Origin: Micavibrio sp. UBA5703
GTDB taxonomy: Bacteria; Pseudomonadota; Alphaproteobacteria; Micavibrionales; Micavibrionaceae
DNA length: 31,931 nucleotides
Assembly: GCA_002420015.1 (NCBI GenBank)
Contig: DIHF01000043.1
Span: 1 to 31,931, forward strand
Direction of reading: 5' to 3'
Position 1 is the first letter of the stretch; each line of letters begins with the position of its first letter. The notes beneath the pieces were generated by a model. That model was not told where the DNA came from. It saw only the letters and a list, made by a program, of their open reading frames with translations, and did not search any database. The position numbers and the translations under genes were made by a program. Positions 8,590 through 17,564 of this stretch are shown in pieces.

Positions 8590-10863
8590 ATGAGACAAGT
8601 AGGCTTTAGTCTGTTTATTGGGCTGTTGGCGGTGGTTGTTTTCGGGATGTCCTCAGGGGCATATGCGGGAACCACGATCAGCGAGGTCCGCGTTCAGGGC
8701 AATGAACGTGTAGAGCCGGCAACCGTGATGTCCTACATGGATCTTCAGGCTGGCGATACCGCCGAGCGGGAAGATCTCGACCGCGCACTGAAAAGCCTGT
8801 TTGCGACCGGATTGTTTGCCGATGTGTCGCTTGATCTTCAGGGCAATGTCCTGAACGTCAATGTGATCGAGAATCCCGTCATCAACGAAATCGCCTTTGA
8901 GGGCAACGACCGGATTGAGGATGAGGAGCTTCTGGCCGAAATTCAGCTCCGTCCACGTCAGGTCTTTACACGTACGAAAGTGCAGTCGGACGTGAGCCGT
9001 CTTTATCAGATTTACCGCCGCAACGGGCGCTTCTCGGTAAATATCGAGCCAAAGGTCATCCGTCTTGATCAAAACCGCGTTAATCTCGTTTTCGAGGTTC
9101 AGGAAGGCGATGTGACGAATGTCGAGGCCATCCGCTTCGTCGGTAACAAGCATTTCAGCGACAGCAAGCTGCGCAGCGTCGTCAGCACCAGTGAAACATC
9201 GTGGTACAAGTTCCTTTCCACCGATGACCGCTATGACCCGGACAGGCTGGCTTTCGACCAGGAATTGCTGCGCAAGTTTTATCTGGCGGAAGGCTATGCC
9301 GATTACAATCTGGTTTCAGCTATCGCCGAATTATCCGATGACAAGGAAGACTTCTTTATCACCTTCACCGTCGATGAAGGCGACCGCTACAAGGTCAAAA
9401 GCACAAACATAGATTCCAACCTGCGCAATTTCGATCCCGCCACACTCAAAGGCACAGTCGAGATAGCGGCAGGCGACTGGTACGATGCCGACCGCGTTCA
9501 GGAAGCTGTCGACAAGCTGACGGACGCGCTGGGCGATTTGCAGTATGCTTTCGTTAACGTACAGCCCGATATCCGCCGCAGCCGCGAGGAAAAAACCGTC
9601 GATATCGTATTCCAGATCAATGAAACGCCGCGTGTGTTTGTCGAGCGCATCGACGTCAACGGCAACATCAGGACGCTTGATGAAGTCGTTCGCCGCGAGA
9701 TTCTTCTGGACGAAGGCGACCCGTACAACCGTTCCAAGCTGGCGCGCTCCGAACAAAACATCCGCGATCTCGATTTCTTTGAGGAAGTAAAGGTCGATGT
9801 CGTGCAGGGATCTGCGCCGGATAAAACGGTCGTCAATGTCGATGTCGCCGAAAAATCCACGGGTGAACTTTCCGTCGGCGCGGGTTTCTCCACCAGCGAT
9901 GGCCCCCTGGCCGATCTTCGGATCAGGGAGCGTAATTTGCTCGGCAAGGGACAAGATCTTTTGCTGGCCGCGACGATTGCCGGCGAAAAGACGGAGTTCG
10001 ATCTGTCGTTTACCGAGCCTTATTTTATGGACCGCGACGTTTCAGCCGGGTTTGACCTGTTTCATATCACCCGCGACCTTCAGGATGAAAGCTCCTACGA
10101 CCAACGCCGGACGGGCGGCGCTCTGCGCGTCGGCTATCCGCTGTCGGAACGCTGGCGCCAGACGGCCAGCTACCGTGCGGAGCGTAACGAGATTACCGAT
10201 GTCAAGAGCGATGCTTCGCGCTTCGTGCAGGAGCAGGAAGGCCGCCGTGATACTTCGGCCCTCGCGCTCAGGACCACGTATGAAAATGTCGACAGCAAAC
10301 AATTCCCGACGGATGGCTGGCTGCTCTGGCTCGATACCGAAGTTGCCGGGCTTGGCGGCGATGCCAAATACGTCTCCGGCAAGACAGGCGCATCGTTCTT
10401 CCATCCGATATGGGATCAGGTCGTTGTGAACCTGCTCGGCGAAACAGGCGCGATCGGCGGCTATGGCGATGAAGAGGTTCAGATCAACGAACGCTTCTTC
10501 CTTGGCGGCAGCACGCTGCGCGGGTTCGAGCGCGCCGGGGTCGGTCCGAGAGATTTGACGACGGACGACTCTCTTGGGGGCAAATATTTCTACCGCACCA
10601 CGGCGGAACTGTCTTTCCCGCTTGGGTTGCCGGAGGAATGGGGCATTCAGGGCCATACCTTCAGCGATGCCGGTTCGTTGTTCGAGACGGATGACGACGG
10701 CGCGGGCGTTGCCGATGACCGCAGCATCCGTGCCAGCGTCGGCGCGGGCGTGTCGTGGCGTTCGCCTTTCGGCCCCGTGCGGGTCGACCTGTCGCAGCCT
10801 GTTGTCGATGAAAATTACGACAAGGACGAACTGTTCAGGTTTAACTTTGGAACACGTTTCTAG
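8590..10863 (+). CDS. bamA: Outer membrane protein assembly factor BamA
   Basis: BamA is the central Omp85-family insertase that folds beta-barrels into the outer membrane. It has 757 residues. A signal peptide (about residues 1-27, ending AYAG) precedes a series of POTRA domains (about 28-345; for example VRVQGNERVEPATV and the VERIDVNGNIRTLDEVVRREI stretch). A 16-strand barrel domain follows, containing the conserved FFLGGSTLRGFE loop motif, and the protein ends in the C-terminal phenylalanine beta-signal FGTRF. The position directly after the rseP genes and before skp is the standard alphaproteobacterial and gammaproteobacterial order. Confidence 0.98.
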   Translation: MRQVGFSLFIGLLAVVVFGMSSGAYAGTTISEVRVQGNERVEPATVMSYMDLQAGDTAEREDLDRALKSLFATGLFADVSLDLQGNVLNVNVIENPVINEIAFEGNDRIEDEELLAEIQLRPRQVFTRTKVQSDVSRLYQIYRRNGRFSVNIEPKVIRLDQNRVNLVFEVQEGDVTNVEAIRFVGNKHFSDSKLRSVVSTSETSWYKFLSTDDRYDPDRLAFDQELLRKFYLAEGYADYNLVSAIAELSDDKEDFFITFTVDEGDRYKVKSTNIDSNLRNFDPATLKGTVEIAAGDWYDADRVQEAVDKLTDALGDLQYAFVNVQPDIRRSREEKTVDIVFQINETPRVFVERIDVNGNIRTLDEVVRREILLDEGDPYNRSKLARSEQNIRDLDFFEEVKVDVVQGSAPDKTVVNVDVAEKSTGELSVGAGFSTSDGPLADLRIRERNLLGKGQDLLLAATIAGEKTEFDLSFTEPYFMDRDVSAGFDLFHITRDLQDESSYDQRRTGGALRVGYPLSERWRQTASYRAERNEITDVKSDASRFVQEQEGRRDTSALALRTTYENVDSKQFPTDGWLLWLDTEVAGLGGDAKYVSGKTGASFFHPIWDQVVVNLLGETGAIGGYGDEEVQINERFFLGGSTLRGFERAGVGPRDLTTDDSLGGKYFYRTTAELSFPLGLPEEWGIQGHTFSDAGSLFETDDDGAGVADDRSIRASVGAGVSWRSPFGPVRVDLSQPVVDENYDKDELFRFNFGTRF

Positions 10864-10910
10864 GGCCTGAATTTATATAAAGCAAAACGATTGGTGAAAG
10901 GACAAGTGAT

Positions 10911-11456
10911 ATGAGATCGCTTTTTTTGCATGTGTTGACGGTATTTATCGGTGTGGTCGCAATTCACAGCGCAGCGCAGGCGCAAACCTCGATTGGTATT
11001 GTCGATATACAGAAGGTCATTTCGGAGTCCTCCGCCGGAAAAAGCATTCAGGCGCAGGTCGAAGAACAAAAAAAGGCGTTTCAGGCCGAGCTTTCCAAGA
11101 TCGAACAGGAATTAAAGGACGCCCAGAAGAGCCTTGTCGAACAGAAAGACAAGCTCTCCAAGGAGGAATTCGCCACCCAGCGTCAGGCTTTCGATCAAAA
11201 ACGCGCCGAGACATCGACGCTGGTTCAAAAGCGCAAAGCCGGACTTGACCGCGCCTTTACCGAGGCTCTTCAAACTCTTGAAAAAGAGATCATGGCCATT
11301 ATCAAGGGCATTTCCACTGAGCGGAAATTCGATCTGGTTCTTTCGCGCAATAACGTTTTCGTCGGCAATGATTCACTCGATATCTCCAACGAAGTCACGG
11401 AGCGCCTGAACAAGGCGTTGCAAGAGGTAAAGGTCGAAGTGAAAGAAGTGAAGTAA
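10911..11456 (+). CDS. skp: OmpH/Skp-family periplasmic chaperone
   Basis: Skp holds unfolded outer-membrane proteins in the periplasm on their way to BamA. The 181-residue protein has a clear signal peptide (about residues 1-24, ending AAQAQ). The segment IGIVDIQKVISES follows, typical of the OmpH domain. Then comes a long, charged helical stretch rich in Lys, Glu and Gln (about residues 45-130), which would form the coiled-coil tentacles. AAGGA lies nine bases before ATG 10911. Its TAA overlaps the lpxD start by one base (TAATG). Confidence 0.93.
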   Translation: MRSLFLHVLTVFIGVVAIHSAAQAQTSIGIVDIQKVISESSAGKSIQAQVEEQKKAFQAELSKIEQELKDAQKSLVEQKDKLSKEEFATQRQAFDQKRAETSTLVQKRKAGLDRAFTEALQTLEKEIMAIIKGISTERKFDLVLSRNNVFVGNDSLDISNEVTERLNKALQEVKVEVKEVK

Positions 11457-12484
11457 TGCCTGATAAACGGTTCCACAAGCGCCATGCGGCTTTTACCATT
11501 GGCCAGATCGCCGAAATCGCCGGATGCGAGACCGTGCCGGGGACCGATACGCAATATCTTATTGAAGATGTGATGCCGCTCGACAAGGCGGGTCCATCCG
11601 ACCTCAGCTTTTTCGACAATGTAAAATACAAGGATCAGTTTCTGGCTACCAAGGCGGGAGCGTGTTTCGTCGATCCGCAAAATCTGGGAAAGAAGGCGCC
11701 GCCCGGCGTTCATTTTTTGCTGACTTCGCGGCCCTATAAGTCCTATGCGCTGGCGGCGCAGGCTTTTTACCCCGATAGCGCCCCGGCGGAGCAAAAGTCG
11801 CCGCACGCCATCATCAGTCCCAAAGCAAAAATTGGCAAAGGATGTGTAATCGAGGCGGGAGCGGTTATCGCCGACGGCGCCGAAATAGGTGACTATTGTC
11901 GCATCGAGGCCAACGCGACAATTGCGGAAAACGTCATTATCGGCAGTCATTGCCGCGTCGGCATGGGGGCGAGCGTTTCACATGCGATTATCGAAGATCA
12001 TGTGCGCATCTATCCCGGCGCGCGGATCGGTCAGGACGGGTTCGGCTTTGCCATCGATCCGCACGGTCATGTCAAGGTGCCGCAGCTCGGCCGCGTCCTG
12101 ATCGGCAGCCATGTCGAGATCGGTGCCAATACCTGCATCGATCGCGGGGCGGGGCCGGATACGATCATCGGGGCAGGAACGTGGATTGATAACATGGTCC
12201 AGATTGGTCATAATGTTCGTGTCGGCAAAGGATGTGTCATCGTCGCCCAGGTTGGTATTGCGGGCAGCGCGGTGATCGATGACTTTGTCGCTCTTGGCGG
12301 TCAAAGCGGCATAGCGGGGCATTTGCACATAGGGCAGGGTGCTCGTATTGCCGCACAAGCCGGCGTTATGCGCGACGTTCCCCCCGGCGAGGAGCAAGCG
12401 GGAACACCGGCTATGCCGAGCAAGCAGATGATGCGGCAAATTATTGCTCTGAACAGGCTGGCGGAACGCAAAAAAGAATCATAA
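11456..12484 (+). CDS. lpxD: UDP-3-O-(3-hydroxyacyl)glucosamine N-acyltransferase
   Basis: LpxD adds the second 3-hydroxyacyl chain, carried by ACP, in lipid A synthesis. The 342-residue protein has an N-terminal uridine-binding domain (about residues 1-110, containing the LSFFDNVKYKDQF stretch). A left-handed beta-helix of hexapeptide repeats follows (about 115-310, for example IGKGCVIEAGAVIADGAEIG). The motif FGFAIDPHGHVKVPQLG carries the expected catalytic histidine region. Start and stop fit the tight operon: it overlaps skp by one base and is 29 bases from fabZ. Confidence 0.97.
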   Translation: MPDKRFHKRHAAFTIGQIAEIAGCETVPGTDTQYLIEDVMPLDKAGPSDLSFFDNVKYKDQFLATKAGACFVDPQNLGKKAPPGVHFLLTSRPYKSYALAAQAFYPDSAPAEQKSPHAIISPKAKIGKGCVIEAGAVIADGAEIGDYCRIEANATIAENVIIGSHCRVGMGASVSHAIIEDHVRIYPGARIGQDGFGFAIDPHGHVKVPQLGRVLIGSHVEIGANTCIDRGAGPDTIIGAGTWIDNMVQIGHNVRVGKGCVIVAQVGIAGSAVIDDFVALGGQSGIAGHLHIGQGARIAAQAGVMRDVPPGEEQAGTPAMPSKQMMRQIIALNRLAERKKES

Positions 12485-12513
12485 TATGCCCCGCACCGTA
12501 AGGGAAAAATGAA

Positions 12514-12975
12514 ATGAGTAAAGACGACAGCGATATCATTGATGTTAACCGGATCATGGAGTTGATCCCGCATCGCTATCCCATTTTGCTGGTGGATCGC
12601 CTGCGCGTGACGAAACCGGGCGAAACGGCAATCGGCTATAAAAATGTCACCTTCAACGAGCCGCATTTTCAGGGGCATTTTCCGGGCTATCCGGTCATGC
12701 CGGGCGTGCTGATTATCGAGGCCATGGCCCAGACATCTGCGGCGCTGGCCATTAAATCGCTTGGGCCGGAGTCGGAGGGTAAGGTCGTTTTCTTCATGTC
12801 CATCGACAACGCCCGTTTCCGCAAACCCGTCACGCCGGGAGATGTTCTGGAATTGCACGTCACCAAGCTGCAGGCGCGGGCGAGCGTCTGGAAATTCGAG
12901 GGAAAGGCTATTGTCGAAGGAAAGCTGTGTGCCGAGGCCGAATTCAGTGCCATGGTCATGAACGACAAGAAATAA
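12514..12975 (+). CDS. fabZ: 3-hydroxyacyl-[acyl-carrier-protein] dehydratase FabZ
   Basis: FabZ removes water from 3-hydroxyacyl-ACP in fatty acid elongation and competes with LpxA and LpxD for the same substrate pool, which explains its place between them. The 153-residue hot-dog fold protein has PHRYPILLVDR at the N-terminus, the HFQGHFPGYPVMPGV active-site loop with the catalytic His, and the central helix LIIEAMAQTSA with the catalytic Glu. AAGGGA precedes ATG 12514. Confidence 0.98.
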   Translation: MSKDDSDIIDVNRIMELIPHRYPILLVDRLRVTKPGETAIGYKNVTFNEPHFQGHFPGYPVMPGVLIIEAMAQTSAALAIKSLGPESEGKVVFFMSIDNARFRKPVTPGDVLELHVTKLQARASVWKFEGKAIVEGKLCAEAEFSAMVMNDKK

Positions 12976-13040
12976 GCCTGTAACGTTCCGCAATAATCCG
13001 TGATTTGTTTGGCCTACCCACAATCTTTAAAATTACCGCT

Positions 13041-13847
13041 ATGACCGAAAACATTCATCAGACTGCTATTGTTGAAAAGGGCGCAAAGCTCGGCCAGGGG
13101 GTTAGTATAGGCCCCTATTGTGTTGTCGGGCCAAATGTTACGCTCGGCGACAATGTTACACTAAAATCGCATGTCGTGATTGACGGCCATACGACCATCG
13201 GGGAGGGAACCATTATATACCCCTTCGCCTCGATCGGCTCGCCGCCGCAGGATTTGAAATATCGCGGCGAGGCTTCGCAGCTTATCATCGGCAAGAACAA
13301 TACGATCCGTGAGCATGTCACGATGAATCCCGGCACGGAAGGTGGCGGGATGAAAACCATCGTCGGGGACAACTGTCTATTCATGGCGGGGGCGCATGTG
13401 GCGCATGACTGCATCGTCGGCAACCGCGTTATATTGGCCAACAACGCGGCGCTGGGCGGACATGTCACTGTGGGGGATCATGTTCTTTTAGGCGGCCTGA
13501 GCGCCGTGCACCAGTTCGTCAGGATCGGTTCCTATGCCGTGATCGGCGGGATGAGCGGTGTTCTCGACGATGTTATCCCCTTCGGCCGTGCCAAGGGTGA
13601 GAAGGCCCATTTGGCCGGGCTTAATCTTGTGGGCCTTGAGCGCGGAGGTTTTGCCAAGGATCAGATCAAAAAACTTCAGAAAGCCTTCAATCAGATATTC
13701 ATCAGCGAAGATGGAACTCTCAACGAGCGTCTTGAGGCTGTGGAGAAAGAAAACAAGGACAACGATATGATCATGCAAATCATCCGTTTCGCCGAGGGTA
13801 AAGACAAGTTCGGATTATGCCAGCCCAAAAAAATGAAAGCGGCCTGA
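13041..13847 (+). CDS. lpxA: UDP-N-acetylglucosamine O-acyltransferase
   Basis: LpxA catalyses the first step of lipid A synthesis, 3-O-acylation of UDP-GlcNAc. I choose ATG 13041 (268 residues, MTENIHQTAIV), because family members begin with this segment; the frame stays open further upstream only through a TTG at 13005. No strong Shine-Dalgarno sequence is visible for either start. The beta-helix of hexapeptide repeats fills about residues 10-185. It includes the GAHVAHDCIVGN region with the catalytic His, then VHQFVRIGSYAVIGGMSGV, and ends in a helical C-terminal domain. Its 3' end overlaps lpxI by 31 bases. Confidence 0.97.
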   Translation: MTENIHQTAIVEKGAKLGQGVSIGPYCVVGPNVTLGDNVTLKSHVVIDGHTTIGEGTIIYPFASIGSPPQDLKYRGEASQLIIGKNNTIREHVTMNPGTEGGGMKTIVGDNCLFMAGAHVAHDCIVGNRVILANNAALGGHVTVGDHVLLGGLSAVHQFVRIGSYAVIGGMSGVLDDVIPFGRAKGEKAHLAGLNLVGLERGGFAKDQIKKLQKAFNQIFISEDGTLNERLEAVEKENKDNDMIMQIIRFAEGKDKFGLCQPKKMKAA

Positions 13848-14683
13848 AATCACAAATTCCGATCCTGGGAATTATAGCAGGCGGCGGTGCTTTGCCTGAG
13901 CGTTTGGCGCAGGCGTGCGAATCTCTTGGCATCAAGCCTTTTATCGTTGCCTTCGACGGGCAAACCGATATGAGCATCCTGCCGGGGCGTGCGCATGTGG
14001 TCGGGCGGATGGCAAAGGCGGGCAAGTTCATCAAGGCTCTCAAGGCGCACAACGTTAAGGATCTGGTTATGATCGGCGGTGTGCGGCGTCCGCATTTCAG
14101 CGAGTTGCGCCCCGACCTCTTTACCGCCGGATTTTTGATGCGGCTTGGCATGCGGGCGCTGGGGGACAGCGATATGCTCTCGGCCATTCGCGCGGAGCTG
14201 GAAAAGCAGGGTTTCAAGCTGCATGGCGTTCATGAATTCATACAGGATTTGTTGATGCAGGAAGGCATTGTCGGCAAGCACAAGCCAGGTAAAGCCGATT
14301 GGGTCGATATTGAACGCGGCATTGAGGTTTCGCAGCATATCGGCAAGCTGGATATCGGGCAGTCGGTTATTGTGCAGGGCGGCATGGTTTTAGGGGTTGA
14401 GGCCGCCGAGGGCACGGATGAGCTGATCCGGCGCTGCGGATTTCTAAAGAGAAAAGGGCCGGGAGGCGTTCTGGTCAAGACATGTAAGCCCCAGCAGGAC
14501 CGCAACCTTGATTTGCCGACGATCGGGCCGGATACGGTTTTAAATGCCTCTTTGGCCGGACTGGCCGGGATTGCGATTCAGGCTGGGGATTCTTTGCTGA
14601 TTGACCCGCAAAAGGTTGCAGAAATCGCAGATCGCAATAATATGTTTGTTATTGGCATAAACATTAATAAGCTCAACAAATAA
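13817..14683 (+). CDS. lpxI: UDP-2,3-diacylglucosamine pyrophosphatase LpxI
   Basis: LpxI hydrolyses UDP-2,3-diacylglucosamine to lipid X, the step done by LpxH in enterobacteria. The 288-residue protein has the N-terminal GIIAGGGALPERLA motif and the C-terminal domain with QQDRNLDLPTIGPDTV, which carries the conserved catalytic Asp region of the DUF1009/PF06230 family. No LpxH is present, as expected for an alphaproteobacterium. ATG 13817 lies inside lpxA (31-base overlap), and lpxB follows after 10 bases, so translation is probably coupled through lpxA-lpxI-lpxB. Confidence 0.96.
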   Translation: MPAQKNESGLKSQIPILGIIAGGGALPERLAQACESLGIKPFIVAFDGQTDMSILPGRAHVVGRMAKAGKFIKALKAHNVKDLVMIGGVRRPHFSELRPDLFTAGFLMRLGMRALGDSDMLSAIRAELEKQGFKLHGVHEFIQDLLMQEGIVGKHKPGKADWVDIERGIEVSQHIGKLDIGQSVIVQGGMVLGVEAAEGTDELIRRCGFLKRKGPGGVLVKTCKPQQDRNLDLPTIGPDTVLNASLAGLAGIAIQAGDSLLIDPQKVAEIADRNNMFVIGININKLNK

Positions 14684-14693
14684 CAGGGCGATC

Positions 14694-16115
14694 ATGAAGG
14701 TATTCTTACTCGCAGGAGAGGCGTCCGGCGATTCCATAGGGTCGAAGCTGATAAAGGCCCTGCGGGAACAAACGGACGAGAAGCTGGAGTTTTGCGGGAT
14801 CGGCGGGCCATTGATGGAGGAAGCCGGCATGGAGGTGCTGCTTCCCATGAGCCAGCTCTCGGTCATGGGTTTTTTTGAAATTCTGCCGAGGCTGCCGTCG
14901 CTATACAAAATTTATAAGGGAACAATCGAAGAAATAGAAAGCCGTAAACCGGATATCATTGTAACGATCGACTTCCAGGATTTTAATCTTCTCATCGGCA
15001 GGGCGATCAAAAAGCGCGGCAAGATCAAGCCCAAAATCATCCATTGCGTCGCGCCGACCGTCTGGGCCTGGCGTCCGGGGCGTGCCAAAAGGATTGCGCA
15101 GTTTCTCGATGGCCTTGTCTGTCTGTTTCCGTTCGAGCCGCAGTATTTTGAAAAACACGGCCTGAAAACGGTTTTCTGCGGTCATCCTCTGATCGAGAGC
15201 AATATCGACGCAGGCGATGGCAATATTTTCAGGGCTGCCGCCGATATTCCGCAGGACGCGACCGTGGTGGGTCTGTTTTTCGGCAGCCGCGAGCGCGAGT
15301 TTGAAATGATCAGCGAAACCATGAAGGAAACCGTCGTGTTTATGCGGGAGGGAGGCATCGAAAACATTCACGTGGTCGTGCCGACCTTGCCGCATCTTGA
15401 ATACGATATTTACAATATTCTGCAGGGCTTTGATTTTCCGACCTATGTGGTGACCGATCCGGAAAACAAGTGGGATGCTGTAGCGGCATGCGACGTAGCG
15501 CTCGCAGTGTCAGGGACAATTGCGCTGGAGCTTGCCTATAAGGGGGTTCCGCACGTTATCGCGTATAAAATGCACTGGCTGAACTGGGAGATCGGGAAGC
15601 GGATTATCAAGATTCGTCACGCCCATCTGGCCAACATCATGCTGGGAAAGACGGTTGTGCCGGAATTTCTGCAGAAGGAGTGCAAGGCCGAGGACATTTC
15701 CGAGGAAATGATTAAAATATTGCGTGAGCCGGAGGCTGCGCAATCGCAGGGAGAGGCGTTTGCGGTCATCCGTGATCTTCTGGTCAATGACGACGACATC
15801 AGCTCGTCACAGGAAGCTGCACAATTCATCCTTGATATCGCGCATGGCAAGGCCGTACGAAGCGGCATTCCCAAGCGGCCCGTGCCGGAAGTCAAGGGAT
15901 GGTCGAGAGGCGAAGCTCTCAAACCTGCCGCAGCGCCGTCAAAACCAGATTTACCGCAGGGTACTACTTCCGCTTCGCAATCGGCACATACGGACGCTGC
16001 GCCGGGCCAGTATAAAGTTGCCGAGGCCGTCCGATCCGCAACGAAGGTTCTTCAATCATTTCTTTCCATTGCGAAATCCATCCTACCGTCCGGGCGAGGG
16101 CGAAAAGAACGGTAA
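14694..16115 (+). CDS. lpxB: Lipid-A-disaccharide synthase with long C-terminal extension
   Basis: LpxB joins lipid X and UDP-2,3-diacylglucosamine into the lipid A disaccharide (GT19 family, peripheral to the inner membrane). The first 383 residues look normal: LLAGEASGD at the N-terminus, then APTVWAWRPGRAKRI, and the ALAVSGTIALELA donor-site region. The frame then runs on for 90 more residues, rich in Pro, Ala, Ser and Lys. Usual family members are about 380-395 residues, so the 473-residue length is unusual. The last 50 or so codons (from 15964) lie antisense to the 3' end of gltA. The tail could be real or could reflect loss of the original stop. Confidence 0.93.
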   Translation: MKVFLLAGEASGDSIGSKLIKALREQTDEKLEFCGIGGPLMEEAGMEVLLPMSQLSVMGFFEILPRLPSLYKIYKGTIEEIESRKPDIIVTIDFQDFNLLIGRAIKKRGKIKPKIIHCVAPTVWAWRPGRAKRIAQFLDGLVCLFPFEPQYFEKHGLKTVFCGHPLIESNIDAGDGNIFRAAADIPQDATVVGLFFGSREREFEMISETMKETVVFMREGGIENIHVVVPTLPHLEYDIYNILQGFDFPTYVVTDPENKWDAVAACDVALAVSGTIALELAYKGVPHVIAYKMHWLNWEIGKRIIKIRHAHLANIMLGKTVVPEFLQKECKAEDISEEMIKILREPEAAQSQGEAFAVIRDLLVNDDDISSSQEAAQFILDIAHGKAVRSGIPKRPVPEVKGWSRGEALKPAAAPSKPDLPQGTTSASQSAHTDAAPGQYKVAEAVRSATKVLQSFLSIAKSILPSGRGRKER

Positions 16116-17280
16116 ACATCGAGGTCGGGAAACCCATGGCCCGCAGGATAATCCCCGAGTAAAAGTCCACGTTCGGGAAGAGCTTGCGTTCGATGAAATA
16201 TTCGTCCTGTAACGCAATGCGCTCAAGCTCGCGGGCGATATCGAGCATCGGATCGTCAATCCCCAGATCGTCAAGCACTTCATCCGCCGCACCTTTCAAA
16301 ACTTCGGCGCGGGGGTCGCGGTTCTTGTAAACGCGGTGGCCAAAGCCCATCAGGCGGAACGGATCGTTCTTGTCCTTGGCGCGTTTGATGAATTCGGGGA
16401 TCCGGTCGATGCTGCCGATTTCATCGAGCATCTCGAGAACTTCCTGGTTCGCACCGCCATGGCTTTTGCCCCAGAGAGAGGCGATACCCGAGGCGATACA
16501 GGCGAACGGATTGGCCTGCGACGATCCGGCGAGGCGCACGGTCGAGGTCGAGGCGTTTTGCTCGTGGTCGGCGTGGAGGATAAAGATTTTATCCATTGCA
16601 TTGGCCAGCACGGGGTTGATCTTGTACGGCTCGGCCGGCAGGGCAAAGCACATATACAGGAAATTTTCAGCGAAACTAAGGTCGTTGCGCGGATACACGA
16701 AAGGCTGGCCGATGGAATATTTATAGGTCATGGCAGCCAAGGTCGGAATTTTGGCGATCAGGCGGTGCGCGGAAATCTCACGCTGCTTCGGATCCCATAT
16801 ATCCAGAGAGTCATGATAGAAGGCCGAAAGACCGCCCACGACGCCGCACATGACGGCCATCGGGTGCGCGTCACGCCGGAAACCGCGATAGAAATAGTTG
16901 ATCTGCTCATGCACCATCGTGTGATAGGTGATGTTATGCTCGAAGGCGTCGAATTCCTTCTGTGTCGGCAGATCGCCGTAAAGGAGCAGATAGGCGACCT
17001 CAAGGAACGAACTATGCTTGGTCAGTTCCTCAATCGTGTAACCCCGGTGCATCAGGATGCCTTCCTCACCATCGATATAGGTCAGGCGGGACTTGCAGCT
17101 TCCGGTTGCGGTAAAGCTGGGGTCAAAGGTAAAATGTCCCGTTTCCTCATACAATTTGCGAACGTCAATGACCGGCGGCCCGATTGTGCCGTCAAGAACG
17201 GGCAGCTTGACGCTTTTTCCCGTTTGATCGTTAGTTAAAGTGAAGGTCTTTTGGGCTGGAGCCGGTTTTTCTTTGGCCAT
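15964..17280 (-). CDS. gltA: Citrate synthase (type II, hexameric type)
   Basis: GltA condenses acetyl-CoA and oxaloacetate, the entry step of the TCA cycle. The 438-residue protein has the typical type II N-terminal beta domain (about residues 1-60). The active-site motifs follow: LHADHEQNAST with one catalytic His, GFGHRVYKNRDPRA with the second, and NVDFYSGI with the catalytic Asp. It is transcribed toward lpxB and their coding regions overlap tail to tail by 152 bases. A TTGAAA/TATCCT promoter lies upstream at 17345-17373. Confidence 0.98.
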   Translation of the reverse strand: MAKEKPAPAQKTFTLTNDQTGKSVKLPVLDGTIGPPVIDVRKLYEETGHFTFDPSFTATGSCKSRLTYIDGEEGILMHRGYTIEELTKHSSFLEVAYLLLYGDLPTQKEFDAFEHNITYHTMVHEQINYFYRGFRRDAHPMAVMCGVVGGLSAFYHDSLDIWDPKQREISAHRLIAKIPTLAAMTYKYSIGQPFVYPRNDLSFAENFLYMCFALPAEPYKINPVLANAMDKIFILHADHEQNASTSTVRLAGSSQANPFACIASGIASLWGKSHGGANQEVLEMLDEIGSIDRIPEFIKRAKDKNDPFRLMGFGHRVYKNRDPRAEVLKGAADEVLDDLGIDDPMLDIARELERIALQDEYFIERKLFPNVDFYSGIILRAMGFPTSMFTVLFALARTVGWISQWKEMIEEPSLRIGRPRQLYTGPAQRPYVPIAKRK

Positions 17281-17344
17281 GACGAAGTACTCCGCTGGAG
17301 CGAGGGGTGAAAAAAGGAGGGGTACTCAAGTCAGAACAGCCTTT

Positions 17345-17373
17345 AGGATAGTACGAAACCCGTCCGATTTCAA
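17345..17373 (-). promoter_or_regulatory. Candidate sigma-70 promoter of gltA
   Basis: Read on the minus strand, TTGAAA (17373-17368) is separated by exactly 17 bases from TATCCT (17350-17345). This matches the -35 consensus at 5 of 6 and the -10 at 4 of 6. It lies 65 bases before the gltA ATG. This is a pattern match only. Confidence 0.4.
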
Positions 17374-17440
17374 TTGGCGGCTGCGATGGTATGGGTTTTT
17401 TCGATAATTTGGTCAATCTTCGAAATCAATAAAATCTTCT

Positions 17441-17542
17441 CGTCACCCCGGAAATGACGCAGGCATTATCCGGGGTTTGTGCCTGAGACAGATAACAGCG
17501 GCATAAATCCCGGATAAGCGCTTCGCGCTTTCCAGGATGACG
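17441..17542. repeat. Long palindromic intergenic repeat between gltX and gltA
   Basis: Arms 17441-17483 and 17500-17542, 43 bases each, are inverted copies with 32 of 43 positions matching and a 16-base loop. Outer ends are CGTCAC and GATGACG; the core contains CCCGGATAA. This form (ends GTCAT/ATGACG, inner CCCGGA) resembles the dispersed palindromic repeats common between alphaproteobacterial genes. It lies 22 bases after the gltX stop and might act as an RNA hairpin that protects or terminates the gltX transcript. There is no ordered T-run directly after it, so a classic terminator is unlikely. Confidence 0.7.
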
Positions 17543-17564
17543 GAAGGTCAATTGCATTTGGAGC

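Noticed and set aside
16336..17238. 300-residue open frame on the plus strand within gltA
   Set aside because: It is the antisense shadow of citrate synthase, with no recognisable domains or Shine-Dalgarno sequence.
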